Source: Jeotgalibacillus aurantiacus (GTDB lineage: Bacteria > Bacillota > Bacilli > Bacillales > Jeotgalibacillaceae). From it: DNA of 64,000 nt. The first letter of the stretch is position 1. The number at the start of each line of letters is the position of its first letter. Location: NCBI RefSeq assembly GCF_020595125.1, contig NZ_JACNMS010000002.1:310001-374000 (forward strand), in the 5' to 3' direction. A model generated the notes under the pieces. That model was not told the origin of the DNA. It worked only from the letters and a program-made list of their open reading frames with translations, and ran no database searches. This document shows, one piece after another, positions 52,594 through 62,635 of this stretch. The position numbers and the translations under genes were made by a program.

Positions 52594-53544
52594 GTGAAAA
52601 AAAGAAAAATAGTAGCAGCCGGAATCGTGTTGACTGCTTCTTTATCAGCATTACCGGTTCAAACAAAAGCAGAAATTACTTCTCCTGAGGTATATATAGC
52701 GCTTGGAGACTCTGTTGCAGCAGGAGTCACACCGAACGAATCAGTCGACGCAGGCTATACAGATATCATCGCAGCAGAGCTCGGGCAGTCCGGTCTGCTT
52801 GCAGCATTCTCAAAGGATTTTGCCGTTCCAGGCTTTACAACGTCTAATGTGCTGGAGCTTTTTGATAATGAGGCGGTTCGTGACAGCGTCTCACAGGCTA
52901 CGATGATTACGCTGTCTGCAGGAGCTAATAACGTCCTTGGTCTTGTTCAGCAGGACGACCTCGGTCAGACCGTGAGCTACAACCAGCTGACTGCCAACTT
53001 TGCGCTCAATAATATGAGGATAGAGTACGGTGAGATTCTTGATACCATTCAGGAATTAAATCCTGATGCCGATATTTATGCGATCGGATACTACTTCCCT
53101 TATCCTCATGTAAAGGAAAAGCAGCAGGATGGCGTAAGAAAAGTTCTGGAAACGGTGAACACCATTATTCAGAACGAAGCTGAATCAAGAGGGCTGACCT
53201 ATGTTCCTGTTGCAGAAGAATTTAATGCCGCAGGAACAGCTTACTTGCCAAACCCTACTGACGTTCACCCGAATCAGGAAGGATACGTTTCAATCGCGAA
53301 CTCATTTTTTGACGTTGCTGCTCCATTTTTAGAGGCGTCCATTAATGATATTCCACCAAATCCAGGTCTCTCACCATTTATTCAGGAATTACTGGAGCAA
53401 AACCCGCAGATGCAAATGCAAAGCAGTCCGGAAGAAGCTGAACAACCTGAAGAGATGGAACTTGAAGGAACTGCAGAAGATGGAATCGGACATTCATTTA
53501 AAGATCCGGATAACCTGCTTGGATACAGCAGGATGATGACATAA
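52594..53544 (+). CDS. Secreted SGNH/GDSL hydrolase
   Basis: 316 aa. Signal peptide 'MKKRKIVAAGIVLTASLSALPVQTKA' with cleavage after Ala-26. SGNH blocks: 'IALGDSVAAG' (Ser), 'LSAGANNV' (Gly/Asn) and 'DVHPNQEGY' (Asp, His). An acidic, Met/Gln-rich tail from about residue 265 has no domain. An exported esterase or lipase acting on acyl or acetyl esters is likely. GTG start with GGAGTG upstream. Strong terminator after it. Confidence 0.82.
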   Translation: MKKRKIVAAGIVLTASLSALPVQTKAEITSPEVYIALGDSVAAGVTPNESVDAGYTDIIAAELGQSGLLAAFSKDFAVPGFTTSNVLELFDNEAVRDSVSQATMITLSAGANNVLGLVQQDDLGQTVSYNQLTANFALNNMRIEYGEILDTIQELNPDADIYAIGYYFPYPHVKEKQQDGVRKVLETVNTIIQNEAESRGLTYVPVAEEFNAAGTAYLPNPTDVHPNQEGYVSIANSFFDVAAPFLEASINDIPPNPGLSPFIQELLEQNPQMQMQSSPEEAEQPEEMELEGTAEDGIGHSFKDPDNLLGYSRMMT

Positions 53545-53545
53545 T

Positions 53546-53582
53546 AAAAAAGAGATGCCGCAAAACAGGCATCTCTTTTTTA
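53546..53582. terminator. Bidirectional terminator
   Basis: A perfect 14-bp stem AAAAAAGAGATGCC / GGCATCTCTTTTTT with an 8-base loop between convergent genes. Confidence 0.9.
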
Positions 53583-55016
53583 TTACTTTTCAAGTGGTCC
53601 GTCATCCCAGCACTCGGTATTTTTCAGGCCTTCTATTCTGTTTTTATAAAACACTGGATCAATTCCCTGACGTTTCTGCTTCTTATAATCATTTAATACT
53701 TTAAAGGCTAAAGGTGAAAGCAATGAGATCGCAACAAGGTTGATCAGTGCCATCGTTCCCATTGAAACGTCTGCAAGATTCCAGACAACTCCAAACTCCT
53801 GAACAGCCCCGAAATAAACCATTGCCACAACAATAATTCGGTAAAGGTTTTTGTAAACCGGACTGTATTTAATAAACTCAATATTTGTTTCGCCGTAATA
53901 ATAGTTACCTACAATAGAGCTGAAGGCAAAAAGGAAAATCGCGATACTGACAAATGTTCCTGCCCAGCTGCCTACATGGAATGCAAGCGCATCCTGAGTG
54001 AGCTGAATGCCGTCACTGCCGTTTAAGTATTCTCCTGACATAATGATAATCAGGGCAGTTGCGGTACAAATAACGAGTGTATCAACAAAAACACCAAGTG
54101 ACTGGATCAGACCCTGTTTGGCAGGGTGTGTAACAGAAGCAGTCGCAGCAGCATTAGGAGCACTACCCATACCGGCTTCGTTTGAGAACAAACCGCGCTT
54201 TACCCCATTCAGAATGGCTGCACCAATTCCGCCGGAAACGACTTCTGTGAAACCAAAAGCATTACTGAAAATGATCTGAAACATCGGCAGTACTTTATCA
54301 AGGTTGGTAAAAAGAATAAACAATGCAAGTAGAATATACAGAATGGCCATCACCGGAACGACGATACTCGTCACCGCTGCAACCCGTTTGACCCCTCCAA
54401 AAATAACAGCTGCCGTGAGCACAACAAGCACTAGTCCTACAATGGAACGGTTCCAGCCAAATGACCCTTCAAGGGCAAGCGAGATCGTATTGGACTGAAC
54501 TGAATTAAATACAAGACCAAACGTAATCGAAATGATAATAGCAAAAATAATACCCAGCCATCTCGCATTTAATCCTTTTTCCATGTAATAGGCAGGTCCT
54601 CCACGGAACCCTTCCTTATCTTTCACTTTATAAACCTGGGCAAGTGTTGACTCCACAAAAGCAGATGCTGCACCAACAAGGGCAATGACCCACATCCAGA
54701 AAACAGCCCCCGGTCCGCCAAGTGCGATCGCTGTAGCTACCCCTGCAAGGTTTCCTGTTCCTACACGTGAAGCAGTAGAGATCGTAAAGGCTTTAAAAGA
54801 TGAAATTCCACGTCTTCCTTCTGATGAAATCGTGGACTTTTCAGTCAGAAGCTTCAGCATGTCTCCGAGTGAAGTAAACTGAAGGAAGCCGCTCTTGATC
54901 GTAAAGAACAAACCGCAGCCGATCAGAACGACGATTAATATGTAATCCCACAAAAATCCATTCACAGTCGTGGCAAAACTGTCAATCGCTTTGACAAATA
55001 ATAATGTTTCCAACAT
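53583..55016 (-). CDS. alsT: Sodium:alanine/glycine symporter
   Basis: 477 aa with about eleven membrane helices. Family motifs 'SRVGTGNLAGVATAIALGGPGAVFWMW', 'FRGGPAYYMEKGL' and 'NEAGMGSAPNAAATA' match the AgcS/AlsT sodium:amino-acid symporters. It takes up alanine or glycine with Na+. In B. subtilis alsT also lies near parEC. AAAGGAGG eight bases before the ATG. Separate from parC by a hairpin. Confidence 0.88.
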   Translation of the reverse strand: MLETLLFVKAIDSFATTVNGFLWDYILIVVLIGCGLFFTIKSGFLQFTSLGDMLKLLTEKSTISSEGRRGISSFKAFTISTASRVGTGNLAGVATAIALGGPGAVFWMWVIALVGAASAFVESTLAQVYKVKDKEGFRGGPAYYMEKGLNARWLGIIFAIIISITFGLVFNSVQSNTISLALEGSFGWNRSIVGLVLVVLTAAVIFGGVKRVAAVTSIVVPVMAILYILLALFILFTNLDKVLPMFQIIFSNAFGFTEVVSGGIGAAILNGVKRGLFSNEAGMGSAPNAAATASVTHPAKQGLIQSLGVFVDTLVICTATALIIIMSGEYLNGSDGIQLTQDALAFHVGSWAGTFVSIAIFLFAFSSIVGNYYYGETNIEFIKYSPVYKNLYRIIVVAMVYFGAVQEFGVVWNLADVSMGTMALINLVAISLLSPLAFKVLNDYKKQKRQGIDPVFYKNRIEGLKNTECWDDGPLEK

Positions 55017-55042
55017 TTTAATGACCTCCTTTGAAATAAATA

Positions 55043-55073
55043 GAATGGAAGAAAGCGGTACTCTCTTCCATTC
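55043..55073 (-). terminator. parEC terminator
   Basis: A 10-bp stem GAATGGAAGA / TCTTCCATTC with an 11-base loop; T-rich on the minus-strand 3' side. Confidence 0.6.
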
Positions 55074-55090
55074 CCTGTATGATGATTTTA

Positions 55091-57523
55091 TTAAACCTCT
55101 TCTGTGTTCAATTCAAACCATACCTTCTTGACCTTACCACTCTTCTGTTCATCAATGACAAAGGAGCCGTTTGAGTATCGGTCATTCACCCTGAGTGAGG
55201 CAGGATTGATCGCAATCCGCTCTCCCTTTTCCGTTTCTGCGGAAACAGCGATATCTGATTTATTTTCAACGGCAAGGATGCCGACAATCCGGTGAGGATT
55301 ACTTTTCAGTTCCCTCAGCATGACCAGTCCTCTTTTCGCTCTGCCGCTCAACTCGAATTCTGACACTGACATTTTCTTTACAGATCCGCGCTGTGTCATC
55401 ACAATCAGCTGAGATTCCTCTGATACAATCTGTCCTCCGATGACTTCGTCGCCATCCTTCAGGTTGATTCCTTTCACACCAGCTGCACGCTGACCAATTG
55501 GTGCAGCTTCAGATTCGTGGAATCGAAGTCCATAGCCAAGTGACGTGGCAAGAAGTATTTCTTTCGTTCCGTCAGTCACGAAAACATCAAGAAGCTCATC
55601 GCCTTTTTTCACATTTAAAGCAACGAGTGCTCTCGCTGTTCGCTGAGCATTATAAAGTGAGAGTTCTGATTTTTTCAGCATCCCATTTCGTGTAATGAAC
55701 GTCAGATACTTTTCACCACTGAAATCATTTACCGGAATTACGCGTACAAGCTGCTCATCCTTCTCAAGCGTCACGAGTGATGATACGTGCTGACCGAGAT
55801 CCTTCCAGCGGATTTCCGGCAGCAGATGGACCGGATAGTGAATATAGTTCCCTTTATTTGTGAACAGCAGAATGGACTCCGTCGTATTGATGTTAAAGAG
55901 CCCAAGCATCCTGTCTGATTCCTTCATCGCAAAATCCTTACCATTGGATGCGGAATAAGATCGCAGCGATGTCCGTTTAATATAGCCGTCAGCCGTTACC
56001 GATGCAATGACATCTTCACTGGCAATGAGTACTTCCATATTAATCTTGATATCTTCAATGACATCTTCAATCACAGATAAACGGTCATTTTGGTACTGCT
56101 TTTGGATACCTCTTAATTCTTTCTTAATGACAGACATCAGCTTCGTTTCATTATTCAAAATAGCCTCGAGCTGTTCCACTTTGGCATCCAGTTCTTCAGC
56201 TTCTTTTTGAAGTGCCGTCACATCTGTGTTTGTTAAGCGGTAAAGCTGTAAGGACACAATGGCCTCTGCCTGTGCTTCTGTGAAATCAAACAGCCGTTTG
56301 ATGTTCTCCTTCGCATCTTTTTTATCCTTGGAAGCTCTGATTGCCTCAATTACTTCGTCAAGCACGGATAAGGCTTTGATCAGACCTTCAACGATATGTT
56401 TTCTTTTCTGTGCTTTATCATAGTCGAATTTCGTTCTTCTTGTCACAACTTCCTTCTGATGCTCAATATACGCATCAAGAAGACTGTTCAGCCCCATCAG
56501 CATCGGGCGTTTATTATAAATGGCAACCATATTAAAGTTGTAATGTACCTGCAGATCTGAATTTTTGTACAGGAAGTTGAGTACGCCTGTCGCGTCTGCT
56601 TCTTTTTTCAGCTCGATGACAATCCGCAGTCCGGTTCTGTCTGTTTCATCACGAACTTCTGCAATTCCTTCCACTTTACGGTCTGCACGGAACTCATCCA
56701 TTTTTTTAACGAGAACGGCTTTGTTGACCTCGTAAGGAATTTCTGTAATGACCAGCTGCTGTTTACCTCCGCGGATGTCTTCAATATCAACTTTTCCGCG
56801 AATGACAATTTTACCTTTTCCGGTTTCATAGGCGTTTTTGATGCCGTCAACACCCTGAATAATGCCACCTGTAGGAAAATCCGGACCTTTGATGACTTTC
56901 ATGAGATCATCCACCGTACATGACGGATCTTCGATGCGCATAACGGCAGCATCAATGACCTCACCTAAATGATGAGGCGGAATTTCAGTGGCATATCCGG
57001 CTGAAATTCCTGTAGATCCATTAACCAGCAGGTTTGGATAACGTGCAGGCAGAACAACGGGCTCTTCTGAAGTATCATCAAAGTTTGGAATATGATCAAC
57101 GGTCTCCGAATCAATATCGCGGAGCAATTCCCCTGAGATCGCTGACAGCCTTGCCTCTGTATATCGCATTGCTGCCGCAGGATCCCCGTCAATACTACCG
57201 TTATTACCGTGCATTTCAACAAGACGGTTACGCACTTTCCATGACTGGCTCATCCGAACCATCGCATCATACACAGACGAATCACCGTGCGGATGATAAT
57301 TACCGATTACATTTCCGACGGTTTTAGCAGATTTACGAAAGCCTTTTTCATGCGTGTTTCCTTCCATATGCATGGCATAAAGAATTCGTCTTTGAACAGG
57401 CTTCAGTCCATCCCTTGCGTCTGGAAGAGCCCGCTCCTGAATAATGTATTTACTGTATCGTCCAAATCTGTCCCCTAAAACTTCTTCGAGAGGAAGATCT
57501 TGAAAGCGTTCTGTTGCTGTCAT
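55091..57523 (-). CDS. parC: DNA topoisomerase IV subunit A
   Basis: 810 aa. Breakage-reunion domain with catalytic Y121 in '[12 protein letters not shown]', quinolone region '[12 protein letters not shown]' (S82 and D86 in this protein), and a C-terminal beta-propeller with degenerate repeats such as '[16 protein letters not shown]' and '[16 protein letters not shown]'. It decatenates daughter chromosomes with ParE. It starts six bases after the parE stop, with GGAGGAATA overlapping the parE end. Confidence 0.95.
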   Translation of the reverse strand: MTATERFQDLPLEEVLGDRFGRYSKYIIQERALPDARDGLKPVQRRILYAMHMEGNTHEKGFRKSAKTVGNVIGNYHPHGDSSVYDAMVRMSQSWKVRNRLVEMHGNNGSIDGDPAAAMRYTEARLSAISGELLRDIDSETVDHIPNFDDTSEEPVVLPARYPNLLVNGSTGISAGYATEIPPHHLGEVIDAAVMRIEDPSCTVDDLMKVIKGPDFPTGGIIQGVDGIKNAYETGKGKIVIRGKVDIEDIRGGKQQLVITEIPYEVNKAVLVKKMDEFRADRKVEGIAEVRDETDRTGLRIVIELKKEADATGVLNFLYKNSDLQVHYNFNMVAIYNKRPMLMGLNSLLDAYIEHQKEVVTRRTKFDYDKAQKRKHIVEGLIKALSVLDEVIEAIRASKDKKDAKENIKRLFDFTEAQAEAIVSLQLYRLTNTDVTALQKEAEELDAKVEQLEAILNNETKLMSVIKKELRGIQKQYQNDRLSVIEDVIEDIKINMEVLIASEDVIASVTADGYIKRTSLRSYSASNGKDFAMKESDRMLGLFNINTTESILLFTNKGNYIHYPVHLLPEIRWKDLGQHVSSLVTLEKDEQLVRVIPVNDFSGEKYLTFITRNGMLKKSELSLYNAQRTARALVALNVKKGDELLDVFVTDGTKEILLATSLGYGLRFHESEAAPIGQRAAGVKGINLKDGDEVIGGQIVSEESQLIVMTQRGSVKKMSVSEFELSGRAKRGLVMLRELKSNPHRIVGILAVENKSDIAVSAETEKGERIAINPASLRVNDRYSNGSFVIDEQKSGKVKKVWFELNTEEV

Positions 57524-57529
57524 AAAAGC

Positions 57530-59497
57530 TTATTCCTCCTCCGAAACCATGATTGACTCATTCTCTAAAATATTCTGGTTATCTTCAAGACCAAACGCGA
57601 CGTGGGATTCAATCCACCTTCTGCGCGGCTCTACTTTATCCCCCATCAAAGTGGTCACTCTGCGTTCCGCTCTTGCACCATCATCGATTCTAACGCGGAT
57701 CAGCGTCCTCGTAGCGGGATCCATGGTTGTTTCCCAGAGCTGGGAAGCATTCATCTCACCAAGTCCTTTGTAACGCTGAAGCATATAACCTTTCCCGACC
57801 TTTTTTGTAACCGAACCGAGTTCATCATCTGTCCATGCATACTCAATTACTTCTTTCTTCCCGCTTCCCTTACTTACCTTGTACAGTGGCGGCAGGGCAA
57901 TATACACTCTTCCAGCCTCCACAAGCGGTTTCATGTAACGGTAGAAGAATGTCAGAAGTAAGACCTGAATATGTGCACCATCCGTATCGGCATCGGTCAT
58001 GATGACAATTTTATCGTATTGAACATCATCCAGATTAAAATCAGCACCTACACCTGCACCGATTGCATGGATAATCGTATTAATCTCTTCATTTTTAAAT
58101 ATATCAGCAAGCTTGGCTTTTTCAGTGTTGATGACTTTTCCGCGGAGCGGCAGGACTGCCTGAAACTTCCTGTCACGTCCCTGCTTTGCACTTCCACCGG
58201 CAGAATCACCCTCGACGAGATATAATTCGTTTTTAGCCGCATTCCTTGACTGGGCAGGTGTCAGCTTTCCGGAAAGAATTGTATCTGACTTTTTTCTTTT
58301 CTTTCCATTACGTGCATCTTCCCTGGCTCTTCTTGCAGCCTCCCTCGCCTGTTGTGCACGAATCGCCTTTTTGATTAACAGTGTGCTGATCTCCGGGTTT
58401 TCCTCCAGAAAATAGAGCAACTCTCCTGCAATAATGCTGTCAACGGCAGACCTTGCCTCTGTTGTTCCAAGTTTACTTTTGGTCTGTCCTTCAAATTGCA
58501 GAATTTCTTCTGGAACCCTGACAGAAATGACACTTGCAAAACCTTCTCTGATATCTGACCCTTCAAGGTTTTTATCTTTTTCCTTCAGGAGATTTACTTT
58601 TCTCGCGTATTCATTAAATACACGGGTGACTGCTGTTTTTGCACCTGCTTCATGAGTCCCGCCATCTTTGGTTCTTACATTATTGACAAAGGACAGAACG
58701 GTTTCAGAAAACCCGTCATTGAACTGAAAAGCAAATTCCGCTTCAATGCCGTTCTGTGAGCCTTCAAATGACACGACCGGGTGGAGCGTATCTTTCTCTT
58801 CGTTAAGGTACGAAACAAATGCTTCAATTCCTGTATCGAATTTAAACGTTTCTTTGTTGCCGTCACGCTTATCCTCAATATCAATTGTAAAACCCTTCAG
58901 TAAAAAAGCACTTTCTCTAAGCCGTTCACTTAACGTCTCGTAATTAAAATGAGTGACACTAAAAATCGATGGATCCGGCTTAAAGTGAATATAAGTTCCG
59001 GATTCTTTTGTTTTACCGGCTTTCTCAAGCGTCGTTACCGGCTTACCGCCTGATTCAAACCGCTGCTTATAAATAAAACCATCACGGTAGATCGTTACCT
59101 CTAGCCATTCAGATAGTGCATTCACAACTGAAGCACCGACACCGTGCAGGCCTCCACTCGTTTTGTATCCACCCTGTCCAAATTTTCCGCCTGCATGAAG
59201 AACGGTAAAAATGACTTCTGGAGTCGGCTTGCCCGACCGGTGAATTCCGGTAGGCATCCCCCGTCCGAAATCCCGGACAGAAATACTGTCATCCTCATGA
59301 ATTTTCACGTCAATTCGTTCGCCATACCCGCCGAGTGCTTCATCGACGGAATTATCTACAATCTCATATACCAGATGGTGAAGTCCTCTGGCATCAGTTG
59401 AACCGATATACATCCCGGGACGCTTTCGTACTGCTTCAAGTCCCTCGAGCACCTGGATGGCATCGTCGTTATATTCCATCATTGCTTTTTTAGCCAC
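57530..59497 (-). CDS. parE: DNA topoisomerase IV subunit B
   Basis: 655 aa. GHKL ATPase domain ('YEIVDNSVDEALGGY', 'TSGGLHGVGASVVNALS'), transducer, and TOPRIM domain ('VEGDSAGGSAKQGRDR', 'IMTDADTDGAHI'). The GTG at 59497 is six bases after GGAAGGGGAA and gives the normal length; the open frame to 59560 runs into the promoter. Operon parE-parC. Confidence 0.95.
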   Translation of the reverse strand: MAKKAMMEYNDDAIQVLEGLEAVRKRPGMYIGSTDARGLHHLVYEIVDNSVDEALGGYGERIDVKIHEDDSISVRDFGRGMPTGIHRSGKPTPEVIFTVLHAGGKFGQGGYKTSGGLHGVGASVVNALSEWLEVTIYRDGFIYKQRFESGGKPVTTLEKAGKTKESGTYIHFKPDPSIFSVTHFNYETLSERLRESAFLLKGFTIDIEDKRDGNKETFKFDTGIEAFVSYLNEEKDTLHPVVSFEGSQNGIEAEFAFQFNDGFSETVLSFVNNVRTKDGGTHEAGAKTAVTRVFNEYARKVNLLKEKDKNLEGSDIREGFASVISVRVPEEILQFEGQTKSKLGTTEARSAVDSIIAGELLYFLEENPEISTLLIKKAIRAQQAREAARRAREDARNGKKRKKSDTILSGKLTPAQSRNAAKNELYLVEGDSAGGSAKQGRDRKFQAVLPLRGKVINTEKAKLADIFKNEEINTIIHAIGAGVGADFNLDDVQYDKIVIMTDADTDGAHIQVLLLTFFYRYMKPLVEAGRVYIALPPLYKVSKGSGKKEVIEYAWTDDELGSVTKKVGKGYMLQRYKGLGEMNASQLWETTMDPATRTLIRVRIDDGARAERRVTTLMGDKVEPRRRWIESHVAFGLEDNQNILENESIMVSEEE

Positions 59498-59543
59498 AAA
59501 TAATTCCCCTTCCAACCGTACAAACAGGTGTTCGTTTTTCTTT

Positions 59544-59552
59544 ATTATAGCA
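59544..59552 (-). promoter_or_regulatory. Extended -10 promoter of parEC
   Basis: On the minus strand TGCTATAAT, an extended -10 element (TG-N-TATAAT), about 47 bases before the parE start. No good -35 is visible, which is acceptable for this promoter class. Confidence 0.6.
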
Positions 59553-59691
59553 TATTTCACCTGGTTCCCATCATATTCTATCCTTTTTCTATGATTGATT
59601 TCAAATGCATCTTACATCTTTTCATTCCTTTATGCTCCTTTTTTCGAGGATCTTTAACTTATTTTAAACATAATTTTTATCTCGTTGACAT

Positions 59692-59724
59692 AAAAAACGG
59701 AACTGACGCAATTGCGTCAGTTCC
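59692..59724 (-). terminator. Terminator of the CoA-binding gene / transporter unit
   Basis: A perfect 26-base palindrome (59699-59724; arm GGAACTGACGCAA), followed on the minus strand by six T. Confidence 0.85.
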
Positions 59725-59730
59725 ACTCTT

Positions 59731-60144
59731 TTAAGATCTGGTCAGACTGTGTTCAACCTTGATACACCGGTCCATAATGACGGTACGGCCTGCTGATTCG
59801 ACTTTACGGAATACTTCCTCATCCACCACGCCAAGCTGCGTCCAGAAAACAGGTGCATCAGATTTTAGAAAATCCTCTGCAAGTTCCGGTAAAAATACCG
59901 ATCGTCTGAAAACATTCACAATATCAATTTTACCTTCAATTTCTGACAGGTTCTTCACTGCCTTAACACCTAAAGCTTCTTTAATCATCGGATTGACAGG
60001 AATAATTTCGTACCCCGCTGCCTGCATCGCTTCAGATACTCCGTATGATGTTCTTGACGGATCATCACTTAAACCGATCACTGCAATTCTTTTTGATGTG
60101 TCCAGAATTTCTTTGATCTGTTCTCTTGATGGATTATTGATCAT
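59731..60144 (-). CDS. CoA-binding domain protein (YneT-like)
   Basis: 137 aa Rossmann-like fold of the succinyl-CoA-ligase CoA-binding type: 'RIAVIGLSDDPSRTSYGVSEAMQAAGYEIIPVNP', then 'DIVNVFRRSVFLPELAED' and 'FWTQLGVVDEEV'. No catalytic partner domain. B. subtilis YneT sits in the same place near parE and plsY. The ATG at 60144 has AGGAGG six bases upstream. It follows the second binding-protein gene by ten bases, so it may be read with the transporter. Confidence 0.82.
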   Translation of the reverse strand: MINNPSREQIKEILDTSKRIAVIGLSDDPSRTSYGVSEAMQAAGYEIIPVNPMIKEALGVKAVKNLSEIEGKIDIVNVFRRSVFLPELAEDFLKSDAPVFWTQLGVVDEEVFRKVESAGRTVIMDRCIKVEHSLTRS

Positions 60145-60154
60145 CTTGATCCTC

Positions 60155-61057
60155 CTATTCAATTAAACCTTTCTCCATTAAAAACTCCTCTGCAACGGTT
60201 GCATAGTCATCTCCGTCTATATCAACCCGGGCGTTCATGGCCTGCATATCTTCTTCCGTAATCTGACCTGCAAGGCCGCTCAGAACTTCTTCGAGTTCAG
60301 TATACGTTTCAAGTACTTCCTGTCTGACTACAGGGACTGCATCATATTTAGGGAAAAACCCCAGATCATCTTCAGTCGTCTGGAGATTAAAGCGCTCGAT
60401 ACGACCATCAGTTGTAAAAGCAGGGATCACGTCTACCTCACCATTTTGCACAGCTTCATACATGATATTTGCATCAAAGCTTTCTGTAGCAGCAAACTCA
60501 TAGCCATAAGCTTCAACCAGGGCATCGTATCCGTCACCCTGCCTCTCGTAAAAGGCGTGTGGTGCACCGAAGGTCAGGTCACTTGAAATCTCTGCAAGGT
60601 CCGAATACGTTTCTGCTGAAAAATCAGCATCTTCCGCAAAAGCCATCGTATAGTCATTGGCAAATCCTAAAGGCTCAAGCCAGGTAATCTCATACGCTTC
60701 TTCATATCCTGTACGGACCCTTTCAAGAATACTCTCACTGGATTCTCCTTCTTCTGCCTGTTCACCCAATACCGCTTCAAGGCCTGTACCCGTATATTCC
60801 ACGTACATATCAATATCACCGTTTTCAAGCGCCGGCTGAAGAATGGCCACCTCTCCAAGTCCTTGCTGCAGGTCCACTTCGTAATCAGAATGATGTTCAA
60901 TGTACATTTCGAGAATATGCGGCAGAATATACTGTTCCGTCCACGGTTTACCGGATACAACAATCGGATCAAGGTCTGATCCACTTCCGGAATCCGATCC
61001 GCATGCTCCTAAGATTAATGTTGATGAGATTGTGATTAATACAGCTGTTTTTTTCAT
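60155..61057 (-). CDS. Compatible-solute ABC transporter binding lipoprotein 2
   Basis: 300 aa. Signal peptide with lipobox 'LILGAC' (Cys-19), then an OpuAC/ProX-type periplasmic-binding fold: 'GKPWTEQYILPHILEMYIE', 'DMYVEYTGTGLEAVLG', 'GFFPKYDAVPVVRQE'. It captures a quaternary ammonium or related solute outside the cell. Very acidic surface. By eye about 75% identical to the next gene upstream, so a tandem duplication. The homologs include OpuCC and OsmF types; the ligand cannot be named from sequence. Confidence 0.88.
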   Translation of the reverse strand: MKKTAVLITISSTLILGACGSDSGSGSDLDPIVVSGKPWTEQYILPHILEMYIEHHSDYEVDLQQGLGEVAILQPALENGDIDMYVEYTGTGLEAVLGEQAEEGESSESILERVRTGYEEAYEITWLEPLGFANDYTMAFAEDADFSAETYSDLAEISSDLTFGAPHAFYERQGDGYDALVEAYGYEFAATESFDANIMYEAVQNGEVDVIPAFTTDGRIERFNLQTTEDDLGFFPKYDAVPVVRQEVLETYTELEEVLSGLAGQITEEDMQAMNARVDIDGDDYATVAEEFLMEKGLIE

Positions 61058-61068
61058 ATGCTCACGTC

Positions 61069-61980
61069 CTATTCTTCAATTAGTCCTTTTGATTGTAAAA
61101 ATTCCTCGGCAACGGTACGGTAATCATCTCCGTCAATATCAACACGTGCATTCATCTCCTGCATTTCCTCATCTGATATCTGTCCGGCAAGTCCGTTAAT
61201 GACCTCTTCAAGCTCCGGATAATCTTCAAGGATGTCCATTCTGACAATCGGAACAGCGTCATATTTCGGGAAAAATCCCAGATCATCCTCAGTCGTAACG
61301 AGATTAAAGCGCTCGATACGGCCATCTGTTGTAAATGCAGGTATGACATCGACCTGACCGGTTCTCACCGCATCATACATAATACTTGCATCAAAGCTTT
61401 CTGCAGACATAAATTCATAGCCATAAGCCTCTACTAGCGCATCATAACCGTCTCCTTCACGCTCATAAAAAGAGTGTGGTGCGCCGAAGATCAGCTCATT
61501 ACTGACTTCTGCAAGCTCTGTATAGGTGGTTGCCGTAATGCCGGAATCTGCTGCATAAGCCATTGTATAGCTGTTTTCAAATCCCAAAGGCTCAAGCCAA
61601 GCCACTTCATAGCGCTCCTCGTAACCTTCCCTTACTCTCTCCAGAATGGATTCACTTGATTCACCCTGGTCTGCTTTTTCATTCAGCACTGCTTCAAGCC
61701 CTGTTCCGGTATATTCGACATACATATCAATATCACCATTCTCAATGGAAGGAGTCAGAATGGCCACCTCTCCAAGTCCTTCTTCGAGCTCAACTTCATA
61801 ATCTGAATTACCTTCGATATAAAGCTCAAGAATATGCGGGAGTATGTATTGCTCTGTCCATGGTTTTCCTGCCACAATAATCGGCTCATCCGCACTCCCC
61901 GATGTATTACCACATGCCCCCATGACAAATGCTGATGATGCGATTACCATTCCAGATGCTGTTTTTGACCACTTTTTCAT
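61069..61980 (-). CDS. Compatible-solute ABC transporter binding lipoprotein 1
   Basis: 303 aa. Lipobox 'FVMGAC' (Cys-23) and the same fold and motifs as its neighbour ('GKPWTEQYILPHILELYIE', 'DMYVEYTGTGLEAVLN', 'TTDGRIERFNL'). Differences cluster in the signal and in segments around residues 70, 145-165 and 245. It directly follows the permease gene (10 bases). Both copies look intact, so different ligands or dosage are possible. Confidence 0.88.
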   Translation of the reverse strand: MKKWSKTASGMVIASSAFVMGACGNTSGSADEPIIVAGKPWTEQYILPHILELYIEGNSDYEVELEEGLGEVAILTPSIENGDIDMYVEYTGTGLEAVLNEKADQGESSESILERVREGYEERYEVAWLEPLGFENSYTMAYAADSGITATTYTELAEVSNELIFGAPHSFYEREGDGYDALVEAYGYEFMSAESFDASIMYDAVRTGQVDVIPAFTTDGRIERFNLVTTEDDLGFFPKYDAVPIVRMDILEDYPELEEVINGLAGQISDEEMQEMNARVDIDGDDYRTVAEEFLQSKGLIEE

Positions 61981-61990
61981 TCCGTCACCC

Positions 61991-62635
61991 CTATTTTGAT
62001 TTCAACCCTTTTGGCGTTGTTTTTTTCTCAAGTATTTTTAAAACAAAATCAAACAACAGCGCAAGCAGGGCAACCGGAATCGCACCAGCAAGCACAAGGT
62101 TATTGTTATAAGATTGCAGGCCTCTCCAGATGACATCACCCAGACCTCCCGCGCCGACAAACGTTGCGAGTGTCGCCACACCTACTGTAAGGACAGTTGC
62201 AGTCCTGATTCCGGCCATCAGAAATGGCAGTGAAAGCGGCAGTTCAATCTTAAAAAGAATCTGGCTGCCCGTCATCCCCATCCCTTTTCCTGCTTCAATC
62301 ACGCCCTCGTCCACTCCGGTTATGCCGGTATATGTATTTCTTAAAATCGGAAGAAGGGCATAAATAATTAAAGCAATTAATGCTGTTTCAAAGCCGATTC
62401 CCAAAATCGGAACGAGAAAACCGAAAAGAGCCAGACTAGGAATGGTCTGAAAAACGGCAGTGATGCCAATATAAAACTCAGCAACCCTCTGATTACGTGA
62501 TATAAAGATGCCAAGAGGAAGGCTGATCAGGATGGCAATAAAAATGGCAGTAAAGGATAAATACAAATGTTCAAGTGTACTCTCAATAATTAAGTCCTGT
62601 CTCTGAATAACGGTATCGAAAAATGACTGTATCAT
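61991..62635 (-). CDS. Compatible-solute ABC transporter permease
   Basis: 214 aa with five to six membrane helices and the coupling segment 'EAGKGMGMTGSQILFKIELPLSLPFLMAGIRTATV' (EAA loop). It resembles OpuCB/OpuBB. The usual system has two different permeases; only one is encoded here, so it may form a homodimer. The start overlaps the ATPase stop by four bases. Confidence 0.88.
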   Translation of the reverse strand: MIQSFFDTVIQRQDLIIESTLEHLYLSFTAIFIAILISLPLGIFISRNQRVAEFYIGITAVFQTIPSLALFGFLVPILGIGFETALIALIIYALLPILRNTYTGITGVDEGVIEAGKGMGMTGSQILFKIELPLSLPFLMAGIRTATVLTVGVATLATFVGAGGLGDVIWRGLQSYNNNLVLAGAIPVALLALLFDFVLKILEKKTTPKGLKSK